From Companilactobacillus alimentarius DSM 20249 (GTDB lineage: Bacteria > Bacillota > Bacilli > Lactobacillales > Lactobacillaceae), in NCBI RefSeq assembly GCF_002849895.1, contig NZ_CP018867.1, positions 1,612,001 to 1,676,000 on the forward strand: a stretch of DNA of 64,000 nucleotides. Direction: 5' to 3'. Shown here piece after piece: positions 17,406 through 26,325 of this stretch. Below the pieces are notes generated by a model. It was not told where the DNA came from. It saw only the letters and a program-made list of their open reading frames with translations, and searched no databases. Every line of letters begins with the position of its first letter. The first letter of the stretch is position 1. The position numbers and the translations under genes were made by a program.

Positions 17406-18719
17406 TTAAGCAATTACACTTTCAGCTTTCTCAGCATCTTCTTCCTTCTTTTCTTCTCTTTCCTTCTTCAATAATTGTCTGTCATACATCATTGTAAATG
17501 GATAATAAATCAATAGATATATAATAAAGTTAAGTATCATAAGGAATATGGCTCTAACGTCCGCCTGTGTTATCATATATCCCATTATAGGGAACGGTAC
17601 TGTAAACGGCGCTAGCATAGAAGTTTTATTAACAAGATCTAGAGACATTGCAATATATGTAATGGTTGATGTAATGAATGGACCTACAATAAATGGTATA
17701 GCTAGAATTGGATTTAAAACAATTGGAGCACCAAATATAATTGGTTCGTTAATATTAAATATACCAGGAACAAAGGCTAATTTACCAATTTGTTTCAAGT
17801 ATGCGGATTTGGCAAAAATCATGGCAATTAAACAAAGTGCCAATGTACCACCAGATCCACCAATCCAAACGAATGTATAGAATCCTTCAGTAGCAATATT
17901 ATGTGCCACATGACCAGCTGCCACAGCATCCGCATTTTGTTGCCATAAAATCAACCAGAATGGACGAACTAAGTTACCAATAATAGAATCACCATGAATA
18001 CCTGTTGCCCACAATAGAGTAATTAGTAGTGGTGGCAAAACTAATCCGATATATGAATTCATCCCAACATGAATGATTGGTTTGAATAACGTCATCAAGA
18101 ATTCATTGATGTTCCATTTAAAAATTCCTGAAATGACCCAAACTACAATAATAACAACTGCTGATGGAATAATAGCAGCAAATGAACGTGAAACAGATTC
18201 TGGAACTGAATCAGGCATTTTAATAGTAATATTATGCTTACTACAGAAGTAAATAATTTCAGTTGAAAAGATAGCGACAATAATGGCAGTAAACATACCC
18301 GAACCACCTAAATAGGTCATTGGCATAACCATACCCAATGAAGTTTTAGGATTTGCAGCATCATTAGCCAAAACTGGAATAGTTGTCATTAAAAAAGCAC
18401 CCATTGAAATTAGTCCACTAGATAATGCATCCAGTTTATAATGTTTAGCTAATTGATACCCAATACCAAAAGCAGCATAGACAGACATTAAACCAACTGT
18501 AATACGGTATGGCAACATAATGGTTGCAACGTATGGTTTAACAAGATTTTGATATGCAGGAATTGGAAATTGAGCAAATAACACGAAGAAACTTCCCAGC
18601 ATAACTAACGGCATTGTAGCAATAATACCATCACGAATAGAAACCAAATAACGATTCTGTGACAATTTAACCATCGGTGGCATTAGTTTTGCTTCAATCC
18701 ACTTTAAAAAATTTTGCAT
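17406..18719 (-). CDS. PTS lactose/cellobiose-family EIIC
   Basis: A 437-residue EIIC permease with about ten membrane helices; marks include RDGIIATMPLVMLGS, ATGIHGDSI, FTFVWIGGSGGT-like region and FNINEPIIFGAPIVLNP. The C-terminal tail is rich in Glu/Lys. It imports a sugar at the membrane and needs EIIA and EIIB of the Lac family, neither of which is encoded in this window. Location in front of NamZ and close to MupG/MurQ suggests a MurNAc-containing disaccharide or MurNAc. That is unusual because known MurP is a glucose-family EIIBC. A cre box lies 17 bp upstream. Confidence 0.9.
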   Translation of the reverse strand: MQNFLKWIEAKLMPPMVKLSQNRYLVSIRDGIIATMPLVMLGSFFVLFAQFPIPAYQNLVKPYVATIMLPYRITVGLMSVYAAFGIGYQLAKHYKLDALSSGLISMGAFLMTTIPVLANDAANPKTSLGMVMPMTYLGGSGMFTAIIVAIFSTEIIYFCSKHNITIKMPDSVPESVSRSFAAIIPSAVVIIVVWVISGIFKWNINEFLMTLFKPIIHVGMNSYIGLVLPPLLITLLWATGIHGDSIIGNLVRPFWLILWQQNADAVAAGHVAHNIATEGFYTFVWIGGSGGTLALCLIAMIFAKSAYLKQIGKLAFVPGIFNINEPIIFGAPIVLNPILAIPFIVGPFITSTITYIAMSLDLVNKTSMLAPFTVPFPIMGYMITQADVRAIFLMILNFIIYLLIYYPFTMMYDRQLLKKEREEKKEEDAEKAESVIA

Positions 18720-18735
18720 TTTTTACATCCCTTCC

Positions 18736-18749
18736 TGAAAACGTTTTCT
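18736..18749. promoter_or_regulatory. cre site of the EIIC-namZ operon
   Basis: TGAAAACGTTTTCT matches the cre consensus at 13 of 14 positions. It ends 17 bp before the EIIC start, so bound CcpA would block elongation or initiation. Confidence 0.78.
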
Positions 18750-18829
18750 AATTTCAAATTAAGTATACCATTTCGTTTTATTGTTTCAACTTTATCATAG
18801 AAAAATTGAAATAATATTTCTTGATGCAT

Positions 18830-19915
18830 CTAATTTGTGAACTTAAACTTTGTCCATGGATACAAGTATTTTAGTAATGGTAATTCTTCTTCTTTGATAG
18901 ATCCTACTTTATTTTTTCTAGAATCCTTATGTGGTTTTAATACCACTTGCAACTCATTTTTATATACTCCAAAACCATCATTACCAATTAAAATATCTCC
19001 ACTTTCAAATTCACAATCATTATCGTGTGGTGTATTTGGAATTTCTCTATACTTGACTCGTGATTCCGTTGAACGAGCAACCAAGGCGTTACTATCCCCT
19101 CGACGATAATGATTCTCATTTAACAAAATTTTTCTTTCCACTTCATTTATGACAGGTACAGTATCAATAGAAAAGCTTAGTTTATAACGATTCAATTCTC
19201 CTAATTTCTTTAGTTCTTCTTCACTAGCATAGGCATTTCCAATAATTACATCATCAATCAAGCCACTCATGAACATCGACTTAGCTTGAACCTCTACAGG
19301 TAAATATCGATCTGACTCTCTAGTAGGTAGTCCATCATTTACATTCCAAGGTCCTTGGGTTCCATTTTGACTAGATACAAAAGCAGCAGTATGAATATTA
19401 CGAGTTTTAAATCGCTTACTACATCTTTCAAAAAAACCATCTTCTAATCCTGTCCCCACCTGAGGATAAAAATTATGACATCCATACAAAAATGGCTTGT
19501 TGGCTTGATAACTCAAAATATTATCTAAATACCCAGTATCATTACTCATATTTAATTCAATAATTAACCCTTCCGGATTGTAAGATAAATCTGCTTCAGT
19601 AATTCCATTAAATCCCTGATCTAACCTTACGGCTGCTGCACCCAGTTTTTTAAAGAATGACAAATCATTATATGAAATTTCTAAACTTTCAAAGATATGT
19701 GGAGAAATGTCTAATGTCGTACTAAACCCATGCTTATTTCCAAATTCAATAATCCTTTTGAATTTCTTTTCAGTAGCTGCGACATCTTTAGCTTCAAGCA
19801 TACTCATGAAAATTCGAGTGAAACCATACTTCTCTCCTAGTAATAAATATAACTCATCTTGCTTTTCATTACTGTGATCTGGATAAATTGATAATCCAAT
19901 TTGACGCATTGTCAT
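18830..19915 (-). CDS. mupG: MupG-like 6-phospho-N-acetylmuramidase
   Basis: A 361-residue protein of the former DUF871 family: a TIM barrel (starting IGLSIYPDHS, with YGCHNFYPQVGTGL) followed by a small C-terminal beta domain. S. aureus MupG hydrolyses MurNAc-6-phosphate-GlcNAc in the cytosol to MurNAc-6-phosphate and GlcNAc. That fits the neighbours: a sugar kinase for the freed GlcNAc 3 nt upstream, and MurQ across the divergent promoter. ATG 19915 is 8 nt after AAGGAGG. No strong terminator is visible in the 110 bp before the EIIC gene. Confidence 0.9.
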   Translation of the reverse strand: MTMRQIGLSIYPDHSNEKQDELYLLLGEKYGFTRIFMSMLEAKDVAATEKKFKRIIEFGNKHGFSTTLDISPHIFESLEISYNDLSFFKKLGAAAVRLDQGFNGITEADLSYNPEGLIIELNMSNDTGYLDNILSYQANKPFLYGCHNFYPQVGTGLEDGFFERCSKRFKTRNIHTAAFVSSQNGTQGPWNVNDGLPTRESDRYLPVEVQAKSMFMSGLIDDVIIGNAYASEEELKKLGELNRYKLSFSIDTVPVINEVERKILLNENHYRRGDSNALVARSTESRVKYREIPNTPHDNDCEFESGDILIGNDGFGVYKNELQVVLKPHKDSRKNKVGSIKEEELPLLKYLYPWTKFKFTN

Positions 19916-19918
19916 AAA

Positions 19919-20815
19919 TTAATCCTCCTTATTTTCCTGATACCAATAAAAAGCTCCAAAGGAATTATTCCTACTGGTATAAACAAATTTTACTTTTGGA
20001 TATATACCTAATATTCTTTTTTCAAAATAAAATTGATAATCTCGATTCTTTTGTAAAACACTACCTGACTCACCAATTAATAATTCTGATTTGTTTCCCC
20101 ATCTTTTCAACATTAATAATGCTTGATCGGCCAAACTATTGGCAGAATCTTCAATGATTTGTAAAGCTTCCGGATATTGATTAGATAGTTCACTTGTAAT
20201 AAGTGCTAAATTTGCAATTTGTTTTCTATTCATTTTATAAATATCGGCTATTACTTCTGGTACGTTATTTTTACCCAATTCTTGAATAAATTTACTAGCA
20301 AAACTATTATTTTCTTGATTATCATATTTAATTGTTAAAAATTTTAGAGTCCTGCGGGATATATCAAAGGCACTACCTTCATCACCAAATAAATATCCCC
20401 ATCCACCAACTCTTTGAATATTGTTAAATCTAGAAAAAATTGCTGAGCCTGTCCCTGCTAAAGCCACAACACCTTTTTTCCCAGATAGTATATTCCAAAG
20501 AGCCAACATTGCATCACTCATTAAAATAATTGGAATACCAAACTTTAAATTTAATTCATCTTTTAATTCAGAGCCTCCACCAAAGGTATCTAATCCAGCA
20601 ATACCAATAATAACGGCCTTACATTCATTCCACTGATTACCATATTTTGATTTAATTTGGTTTATCAAATTAAACAAATTAAGCCTAGTTTTATCGTAAT
20701 CAACCAAAATATTACCTGGTCCTACTTCAAATCGTTCTTTTATATTACCGTCAACATCGATAACTTGAGAAACAATATGAGTTCCACCACTATCAATACC
20801 AATAATAAATGACAT
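19919..20815 (-). CDS. BadF/BadG-type N-acetylglucosamine (or MurNAc) kinase
   Basis: A 298-residue ATPase of the BadF/BcrA/NAGK superfamily: IGIDSGGTHIVSQVID (phosphate 1), VIIGIAGLDTFGGG, LAGTGSAIFSRF and GGWGYLFGDEGSAFDI. The last motif is typical of GlcNAc kinases and Clostridium MurK. It should phosphorylate the GlcNAc released by MupG, giving GlcNAc-6-phosphate. It is the first gene of the kinase-mupG pair, divergent from the esterase-murQ pair. A minus-strand promoter TTGAAA-N16-TATAAT is visible upstream. Confidence 0.85.
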   Translation of the reverse strand: MSFIIGIDSGGTHIVSQVIDVDGNIKERFEVGPGNILVDYDKTRLNLFNLINQIKSKYGNQWNECKAVIIGIAGLDTFGGGSELKDELNLKFGIPIILMSDAMLALWNILSGKKGVVALAGTGSAIFSRFNNIQRVGGWGYLFGDEGSAFDISRRTLKFLTIKYDNQENNSFASKFIQELGKNNVPEVIADIYKMNRKQIANLALITSELSNQYPEALQIIEDSANSLADQALLMLKRWGNKSELLIGESGSVLQKNRDYQFYFEKRILGIYPKVKFVYTSRNNSFGAFYWYQENKED

Positions 20816-20847
20816 TTTCCCCCTCCTTTTATACTTGACTATAACTA

Positions 20848-20861
20848 TGATTACGGTTACA
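20848..20861. promoter_or_regulatory. cre site between divergent kinase and esterase genes
   Basis: Read on the minus strand, TGTAACCGTAATCA fits the cre consensus at 13 of 14 positions. The site lies in the 121-bp divergent control region, where it could repress both kinase-mupG and esterase-murQ. The minus-strand -10 box TATAAT lies just beside it. An RpiR operator may also be here, but I could not define it. Confidence 0.6.
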
Positions 20862-20936
20862 TTATAATCGCAAGAAATAATATTTCAACATATGTTATTA
20901 TTTTCAGTTTTTTTATTTCATAAGCGAGGTGCTTTT

Positions 20937-21692
20937 ATGGCAGTTATTTCGGTACACTATTCCTCACAATTATTGAATTCCCAAACCATAGTAAGAATTA
21001 TTATGCCTGACAATATTTTGAACAAACCAGTACCAGTTATTTGGTGGTTACACGGGTTAGGAGATGATGGAAGTGTTTGGATAAGAAAGACACGTTTAGA
21101 ATTAATAGCAACTCAGTATAAAGTTGCCGTCATAATTCCTGACATGCAACGATCGTTTTCTCAAAATATACAAGGTGGTCTCCCTTTTTTTGATTATATA
21201 AATAAAGAACTCCCTGAATATTTACATTCAATTTTTAATTTAAGCGACAGACGTGATGAAAATTTTTTAGTCGGTAATTCTATGGGCGGTTATGGTTCAT
21301 ATAAACTATCAGCAATCAGTCCAAAAAGATTCAGTTATGTTGCTACACTATCACCTGTAACTAATTTAAAAACAGTTACTACATTCATGAGGGATTTTCC
21401 ATCCATTTTTACAAGTAACCCTGAAAGTATCGAAAATTTAGTAGGCTTAATGGGAAAAACACAAAACGAGCTTTCCAATATTCATTGGCTGCAATTAATG
21501 GGGGCAGATGATCCATTAAAGAGTGATAGTATCAACTTTGTCAAAGAAACTAAAGATAAATTACATATAAATTTAAATCAAAAAATTTCACCAGGAAATC
21601 ATAATTGGACTTTTTGGGATAAACAGTTAACAGAAATTTTTAATTGGCTGCCCCTCCAAAAGGTTCTAACAGGAGGCATCATCCAAAAATGA
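20937..21692 (+). CDS. Esterase D-like alpha/beta hydrolase
   Basis: A 251-residue acyl esterase of the esterase-D/FrsA type. Visible are WWLHGLGDDGSVW (oxyanion region), the nucleophile elbow GNSMGGYGS (Ser near 118), an Asp in MGADDPLKSD and the catalytic His in SPGNHNWTFWD. No signal peptide is present, so it acts in the cytosol. The start is ATG 20937 behind GAGGTG. It overlaps murQ (ATGA), so the two are co-translated. A role in removing O-acetyl groups from MurNAc derivatives before MurQ acts is attractive, since peptidoglycan is often O-acetylated; this is inferred. Confidence 0.82.
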   Translation: MAVISVHYSSQLLNSQTIVRIIMPDNILNKPVPVIWWLHGLGDDGSVWIRKTRLELIATQYKVAVIIPDMQRSFSQNIQGGLPFFDYINKELPEYLHSIFNLSDRRDENFLVGNSMGGYGSYKLSAISPKRFSYVATLSPVTNLKTVTTFMRDFPSIFTSNPESIENLVGLMGKTQNELSNIHWLQLMGADDPLKSDSINFVKETKDKLHINLNQKISPGNHNWTFWDKQLTEIFNWLPLQKVLTGGIIQK

Positions 21693-22573
21693 ATATCACA
21701 GAAAAACGTAACAAAAATTCTACCCATATTGATGAGTGCGAAACTAAAGACATTTTAAAAATAATCAATCAAGAAGATCAAACGGTTCCTAAGGTTTTGG
21801 ATGATGAGAAAATATTAAACACTATGACTAAACTAATTAATGAAATTGTAAAATCTTTTCAAAAGAATGGTCATTTAATTTATGTTGGTGCCGGAACTAG
21901 CGGTAGATTAGGCGTTTTGGATGCATCAGAATGTGTTCCTACATTTGGTGTAAAACCAACCATGATCCAAGGACTAATCGCTGGTGGCAATAAAGCCCTA
22001 ACGATACCAGTTGAAGGAGCAGAGGATTCTCTAACACAGGCTTCCATGGACTTACAAAAGATAAATCTTAATAAAAATGATATTGTGATAGGAATAGCTG
22101 CCAGTGGACATACGCCTTATGCTATTTCGGCATTGAATTATGCCAATGATATTGGATGCACAACTGGATCAATAAGCTGTAACCCAGATTCTGAAATTAG
22201 TAAATATGCTGACTTTCCAATCGAAGCCGTGGTGGGTCCTGAAGTTGTAACTGGCTCGACGAGAATGAAATCAGGGACTGTTCAAAAGCTTATTTTGAAT
22301 ATGATTTCAACCACAGCCATGATTAGATTAGGAAAGACATATAGTAATCTAATGGTTGATCTTCAACCTACTAATCATAAATTGGTCGATAGAGCTATCC
22401 GAATTATTTCTGAGGCCGCCGGTATTTCATATGAACTTGCTGAAAAATATTTTCAAGAATCTAAAAAACAGCCCAAAGTTGCTATTTTAATGGTTCTATG
22501 CAAACTGAATCGTGGTGAAGCGGAAAAGAAATTGAGAGAAACAAAGGGTAGAATTGCAGATAATATAAAATAA
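21689..22573 (+). CDS. murQ: N-acetylmuramic acid 6-phosphate etherase
   Basis: A 294-residue MurQ. The SIS domain shows YVGAGTSGRLGVLDASEC, GIAASGHTPY and the MurQ signature VVTGSTRMKSGTVQK; the C-terminal part has ATNHKL-like PTNHKLVDRA. It cleaves the lactyl ether of MurNAc-6-phosphate to give GlcNAc-6-phosphate and D-lactate. The start ATG overlaps the esterase stop and has AGGAGG 12 nt upstream; an earlier in-frame start lies inside the esterase. Product and kinase product meet at GlcNAc-6-phosphate. A bidirectional terminator follows. Confidence 0.95.
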   Translation: MNITEKRNKNSTHIDECETKDILKIINQEDQTVPKVLDDEKILNTMTKLINEIVKSFQKNGHLIYVGAGTSGRLGVLDASECVPTFGVKPTMIQGLIAGGNKALTIPVEGAEDSLTQASMDLQKINLNKNDIVIGIAASGHTPYAISALNYANDIGCTTGSISCNPDSEISKYADFPIEAVVGPEVVTGSTRMKSGTVQKLILNMISTTAMIRLGKTYSNLMVDLQPTNHKLVDRAIRIISEAAGISYELAEKYFQESKKQPKVAILMVLCKLNRGEAEKKLRETKGRIADNIK

Positions 22574-22589
22574 GAATAGTAATTCACTT

Positions 22590-22637
22590 AAAAAACAGCC
22601 TTCGAATAATTTCAATTATTCGAGGGCTGTTTTTTTC
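22590..22637. terminator. Bidirectional terminator between murQ and tkt
   Basis: A stem of about 16 bp (AACAGCC.TCGAATAAT with its complement around a TTCA loop) is flanked by A6 on the left and T7 on the right, between two convergent genes. Confidence 0.92.
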
Positions 22638-22640
22638 TAT

Positions 22641-24629
22641 TTATTCAAAATGTTCAACATACTTCTGAGCAATTTTATTTTTATCAAAACCTAAGTCTTT
22701 CATAATTAAATCAGCATCTCCGCTTGCTCCAAAATGATTAATACCAATATTAATTCCATTCAAGCCAGTATACTGACCCCAAGACTGCGTCGATCCCATT
22801 TCAATTGACATTCTATTTACTACTTCACTTGGCAATACGCTTTCCTTGTATTCATTCGATTGTTCATTAAACAATTCAAACGAAGGTATTGATACAACCG
22901 AAACATCAATATTTTTCTTCAAAAGAATTTCTTGTACATCTAAAGCTAAACTAACTTCAGAACCAGTTGCTAAAATAATTCCATCGGAAATATCTTTTTG
23001 GCTACATGATAAGATATACCCACCTTTTTCTACACCTTTAAAAATATTATCAGAATACTTTCTCAAAGTTGGTAAACTCTGTCTGGATAATGCAAATGTT
23101 ACTGGCCTATCGTTTTGATTCAAAGCAAATTTCCAAGAAGCCACCATTTCCAGCGCATCTGCTGGTCTAAACACTAACATATCTGGCATTGCACGTAAGC
23201 TATCCAATTGTTCAATTGGTTGATGAGTTGGTCCATCCTGACCAAGTGCCACAGAATCATGACTAAAAATAAACATACTTGGAATTTTTTGAAGAGCAGC
23301 TAATCTCATAGCACCCCTCATATAATCTGAGAAAACAAAAAATGTACTACCAAATGTTTTCGTCCCTCCATAAAGAGTAATTCCATTTACCGCTGCAGCT
23401 TGAGCAAATTCACGAACACCATAGAAAATATTTAGATTACTTGGCGTCTCATCACTAAATCCATCATCGTTTTCAAAATATGTTTTATTAGAACTAGAAA
23501 GATCTGCAGATCCTCCCCAGAATTCTAAACTGCTTTTTTTAGTAGCTTGTAATAACTTATGCATCGTTGCACGAGTAGCTTCATTGTCAGTGATCTCAAT
23601 ATTTAAATCAGAGTCATTTACTTTTGCTTTATTTTCAAAATTATCAAATAAGCGTTTTGACAATACTGGATAATTATTCTTGTATTCAGCGACTACAGAT
23701 TTCCAATTGCTCTCTTCCCTAGATCCATCTTTGACAATAGTAGAAAATGTACTATAAATATTATCAGGAATCTCAAATGGACCATGACTCCAGCCTAATT
23801 TTTCTTTAGTTTCCTTAACTTCATCAGTAGTTAAAGGATTTCCATGAACTGTATGTTGATTAGCGTGTGGAGACCCATAACCTAACACAGTCTTCACTTC
23901 GATAAATGTTGGACGATTTTCTTCATCATCAGCTACTTGTAAAGCATTTTCTAATTCATCCAAATTATTTCCATCATCAACTCGTAAATAGTTCCAACCG
24001 TATGCTTCAAATCTTTCACCAGCGTTATCACTAAGTTCCTTGCTTGCACTCGAATCAAGCGTTACATTATTTGAATCAAAAAGTACGACTAGATTATTTA
24101 ACTTCAAATGTCCGGCTAAACTTGCTGATTCATGGCTAATACCTTCCATCAAGTCACCATCACTAACAATAGTGTAAACTTTATTATTAATAATAGGACA
24201 ATGCTCTTTATTATACAGTGAAGATAAATGTTTTTCTGCCATTGCCATACCAACAGACATACCAAAGCCCTGTCCAAGAGGACCCGTTGCTGCATCCACA
24301 CCAGGAATACCTAGTTCGGGATGACCTGGTGTTTTACTTCCAAGCTTACGAAAGTCTCTCAAATCGTGCATTGAAATATCGTAACCTGCCAAATGTAATG
24401 TGGCATAAAGCATAGATGAACCATGACCTGGAGATAAAATAAAACGATCACGATTAATCCAATATGGATCTTTAGGATTTACCTTTAAATGATTTTTATA
24501 TAATAAATACATCATTGGAGCAGCATCAAGTGGAAAACCCGGGTGTCCTGAATGCGCATTAGTTATCATATCAACGCTTAGTGCTCTAATAGCATTTACC
24601 GCATCCTGATCTTTTTGTGTGAATTTCAT
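22641..24629 (-). CDS. tkt: Transketolase
   Basis: A 662-residue complete transketolase: the TPP motif SDGDLMEGISHESASLAGHLKL, the central GxxPTHQP region (GQDGPTHQPIEQL) and the C-terminal domain with ATGSEVSLAL. It moves two-carbon units between pentose phosphates and other sugar phosphates with TPP. The start is ATG 24629 behind AAGGAG within the end of the EIIC gene; upstream in-frame ATGs are too close to that RBS. It is the last gene of a PTS operon, so it probably processes a pentose or pentitol phosphate made from the imported sugar rather than being the only housekeeping copy. Confidence 0.95.
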   Translation of the reverse strand: MKFTQKDQDAVNAIRALSVDMITNAHSGHPGFPLDAAPMMYLLYKNHLKVNPKDPYWINRDRFILSPGHGSSMLYATLHLAGYDISMHDLRDFRKLGSKTPGHPELGIPGVDAATGPLGQGFGMSVGMAMAEKHLSSLYNKEHCPIINNKVYTIVSDGDLMEGISHESASLAGHLKLNNLVVLFDSNNVTLDSSASKELSDNAGERFEAYGWNYLRVDDGNNLDELENALQVADDEENRPTFIEVKTVLGYGSPHANQHTVHGNPLTTDEVKETKEKLGWSHGPFEIPDNIYSTFSTIVKDGSREESNWKSVVAEYKNNYPVLSKRLFDNFENKAKVNDSDLNIEITDNEATRATMHKLLQATKKSSLEFWGGSADLSSSNKTYFENDDGFSDETPSNLNIFYGVREFAQAAAVNGITLYGGTKTFGSTFFVFSDYMRGAMRLAALQKIPSMFIFSHDSVALGQDGPTHQPIEQLDSLRAMPDMLVFRPADALEMVASWKFALNQNDRPVTFALSRQSLPTLRKYSDNIFKGVEKGGYILSCSQKDISDGIILATGSEVSLALDVQEILLKKNIDVSVVSIPSFELFNEQSNEYKESVLPSEVVNRMSIEMGSTQSWGQYTGLNGINIGINHFGASGDADLIMKDLGFDKNKIAQKYVEHFE

Positions 24630-24630
24630 T

Positions 24631-26019
24631 TTAAGCATTCTCCTTTCCAATTTCTTTATTCAAATTAAGACTTGCTTTACGATGTGAACTTACAATTACT
24701 GAAACAAGAATGAATAAAATAAGTGCGGCAATAATTCCTATTGAAATTGCCACTGTTCCACCTGCTTGACCTAACCAGCCAACATAAGAACCAACAATCC
24801 CAAAATCAGAATCTGAAAACATTGCATTTCCTAATCCTATCTTTCCTAATACAGGAATTAATGCTAATGGTAAGAAACTAATAAATATACCTTGTACAAA
24901 AGCTCCTAAGACGGCCCCTCTACGTCCACCAACTGCATTACCAATAACACCTGAAGTTGCTCCACACATAAAGTGAGCGACTACTCCTGGGATTACGATT
25001 ACTGTATGAAGCGTTATCATGATGATCATGCTTAAAACTCCACCAACAAAACTTGAGAAAAATCCAACAATAACAGCATTTGGTGCATATGGAAAAATAA
25101 TTGGACAATCTAAAGCGGGCTTTGCATTTGGAACCAATTTTTCAGAAATACCTTTAAATGCAGGGATAATTTCATTAAGAATTAAACGTACACCTGCTAA
25201 AATTACATACACACCGGCAGCAAAGGTACCAGCCTGAATTATAGAATAAACAATGTAATTAACTCCTGAACTCATCTTTCCAACATATACTGGACCAGCA
25301 AAAATGGCTAAAATAACATAAATTACAACCATGGTTAGAGTAATAGAAACTGTAGAATCACGTAAAAATGATACGCTCTTTGGAATCTTTAGGTCTTCAG
25401 TGGACTTTGATTTGTTACCAAAGATTTTTGCTACAACACCTGAAATAAAGTACCCAAAATCACCAGTATGTGCTAAAGCAACACTATCACTATGCGTTAC
25501 TTCTTTTATAAACGGCTGAACCAATGCTGGCATTAATGTATCTGCGACACCCAGTGCTATTCCACCTAAAATAATTAATGGCCAAGTTGAAAAACCGGCA
25601 ACCGACATGATTACGGCAAGCATAGCCGACATATAAATCATTACATGACCTGATAGATAGATATACTTAAAACTAGTAAATCTAGCCAGTAAAACGTTTA
25701 CAATCATGCTTACTAACATGATCAATGCTGTCGAACTACCATAAGTAACTAATACAGTTGCGACAACAGCCTCGTTATTAGGTATAACTCCTTGAACGTT
25801 AAATGCATGAATAAACATTTTACCCATTGGAGCTAATGCTCCAGATACAATTCCAGCACCACCAGATAATACTAAAAATCCAATAAAGGTTTTTATACCA
25901 TCTGTCATCACATCTGAAAAACTTTTCTTTTGTAAAACTAAGCCTAAAATGGCAATTAAAGCTACCAAAATAGCTGGTGTCTTTACAATACTAATAATTA
26001 AATCCAAAGTAGCAGTCAT
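24631..26019 (-). CDS. PTS ascorbate-family EIIC
   Basis: A 462-residue EIIC of the ascorbate/galactitol-like family (UlaA/SgaT), with about eleven membrane helices; marks include GFLVLSGGAGIVSGAL, HTGDFGYFISG and GAVLGAFVQGIFISFLP. It transports its substrate with phosphoryl transfer from EIIB. The gene follows EIIB by 15 nt and abuts transketolase. Family members transport L-ascorbate or pentitols, so the substrate is not fixed by homology; no UlaD/E/F or UlaG enzymes are present, which argues against ascorbate. Confidence 0.9.
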   Translation of the reverse strand: MTATLDLIISIVKTPAILVALIAILGLVLQKKSFSDVMTDGIKTFIGFLVLSGGAGIVSGALAPMGKMFIHAFNVQGVIPNNEAVVATVLVTYGSSTALIMLVSMIVNVLLARFTSFKYIYLSGHVMIYMSAMLAVIMSVAGFSTWPLIILGGIALGVADTLMPALVQPFIKEVTHSDSVALAHTGDFGYFISGVVAKIFGNKSKSTEDLKIPKSVSFLRDSTVSITLTMVVIYVILAIFAGPVYVGKMSSGVNYIVYSIIQAGTFAAGVYVILAGVRLILNEIIPAFKGISEKLVPNAKPALDCPIIFPYAPNAVIVGFFSSFVGGVLSMIIMITLHTVIVIPGVVAHFMCGATSGVIGNAVGGRRGAVLGAFVQGIFISFLPLALIPVLGKIGLGNAMFSDSDFGIVGSYVGWLGQAGGTVAISIGIIAALILFILVSVIVSSHRKASLNLNKEIGKENA

Positions 26020-26034
26020 ATTAAGAATCCCCCT

Positions 26035-26325
26035 TTAAATCAAATTTTCTTGTTTCAAAAAATCAATCATTTTTTTCTCAAGCTCATCTTTGTCGATGAT
26101 ACTAGTAAGAACAGTAACCTTATCCTTTCCCAATCTGTCCTCCGCTGCATCAGCTAAATCCCGACCAACAAAGAAATGATCTGCTGATTCTGGACTAGCG
26201 CTCCCCATATCCATATGAGTTGTTTCAACATCCTTTATTTCCAATTTCTTAAGGATATCAGCCATATTCATATCTACCATAAAGCTTGATCCTAAACCCG
26301 TACTACATACTGCTGCTAGTTTCAT
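26035..26325 (-). CDS. PTS ascorbate-family EIIB
   Basis: A 96-residue EIIB (UlaB/SgaB type) with the phosphocysteine loop LAAVCSTGLGSSFMVDMN (Cys7) at the N-terminus. The chosen start is ATG 26325, 8 nt after AAGGAG; the GTG at 26334 falls on the RBS itself. The gene overlaps the regulator by 23 nt. Phosphate must come from an EIIA; the only one nearby is the domain at the C-terminus of the regulator. Confidence 0.9.
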   Translation of the reverse strand: MKLAAVCSTGLGSSFMVDMNMADILKKLEIKDVETTHMDMGSASPESADHFFVGRDLADAAEDRLGKDKVTVLTSIIDKDELEKKMIDFLKQENLI

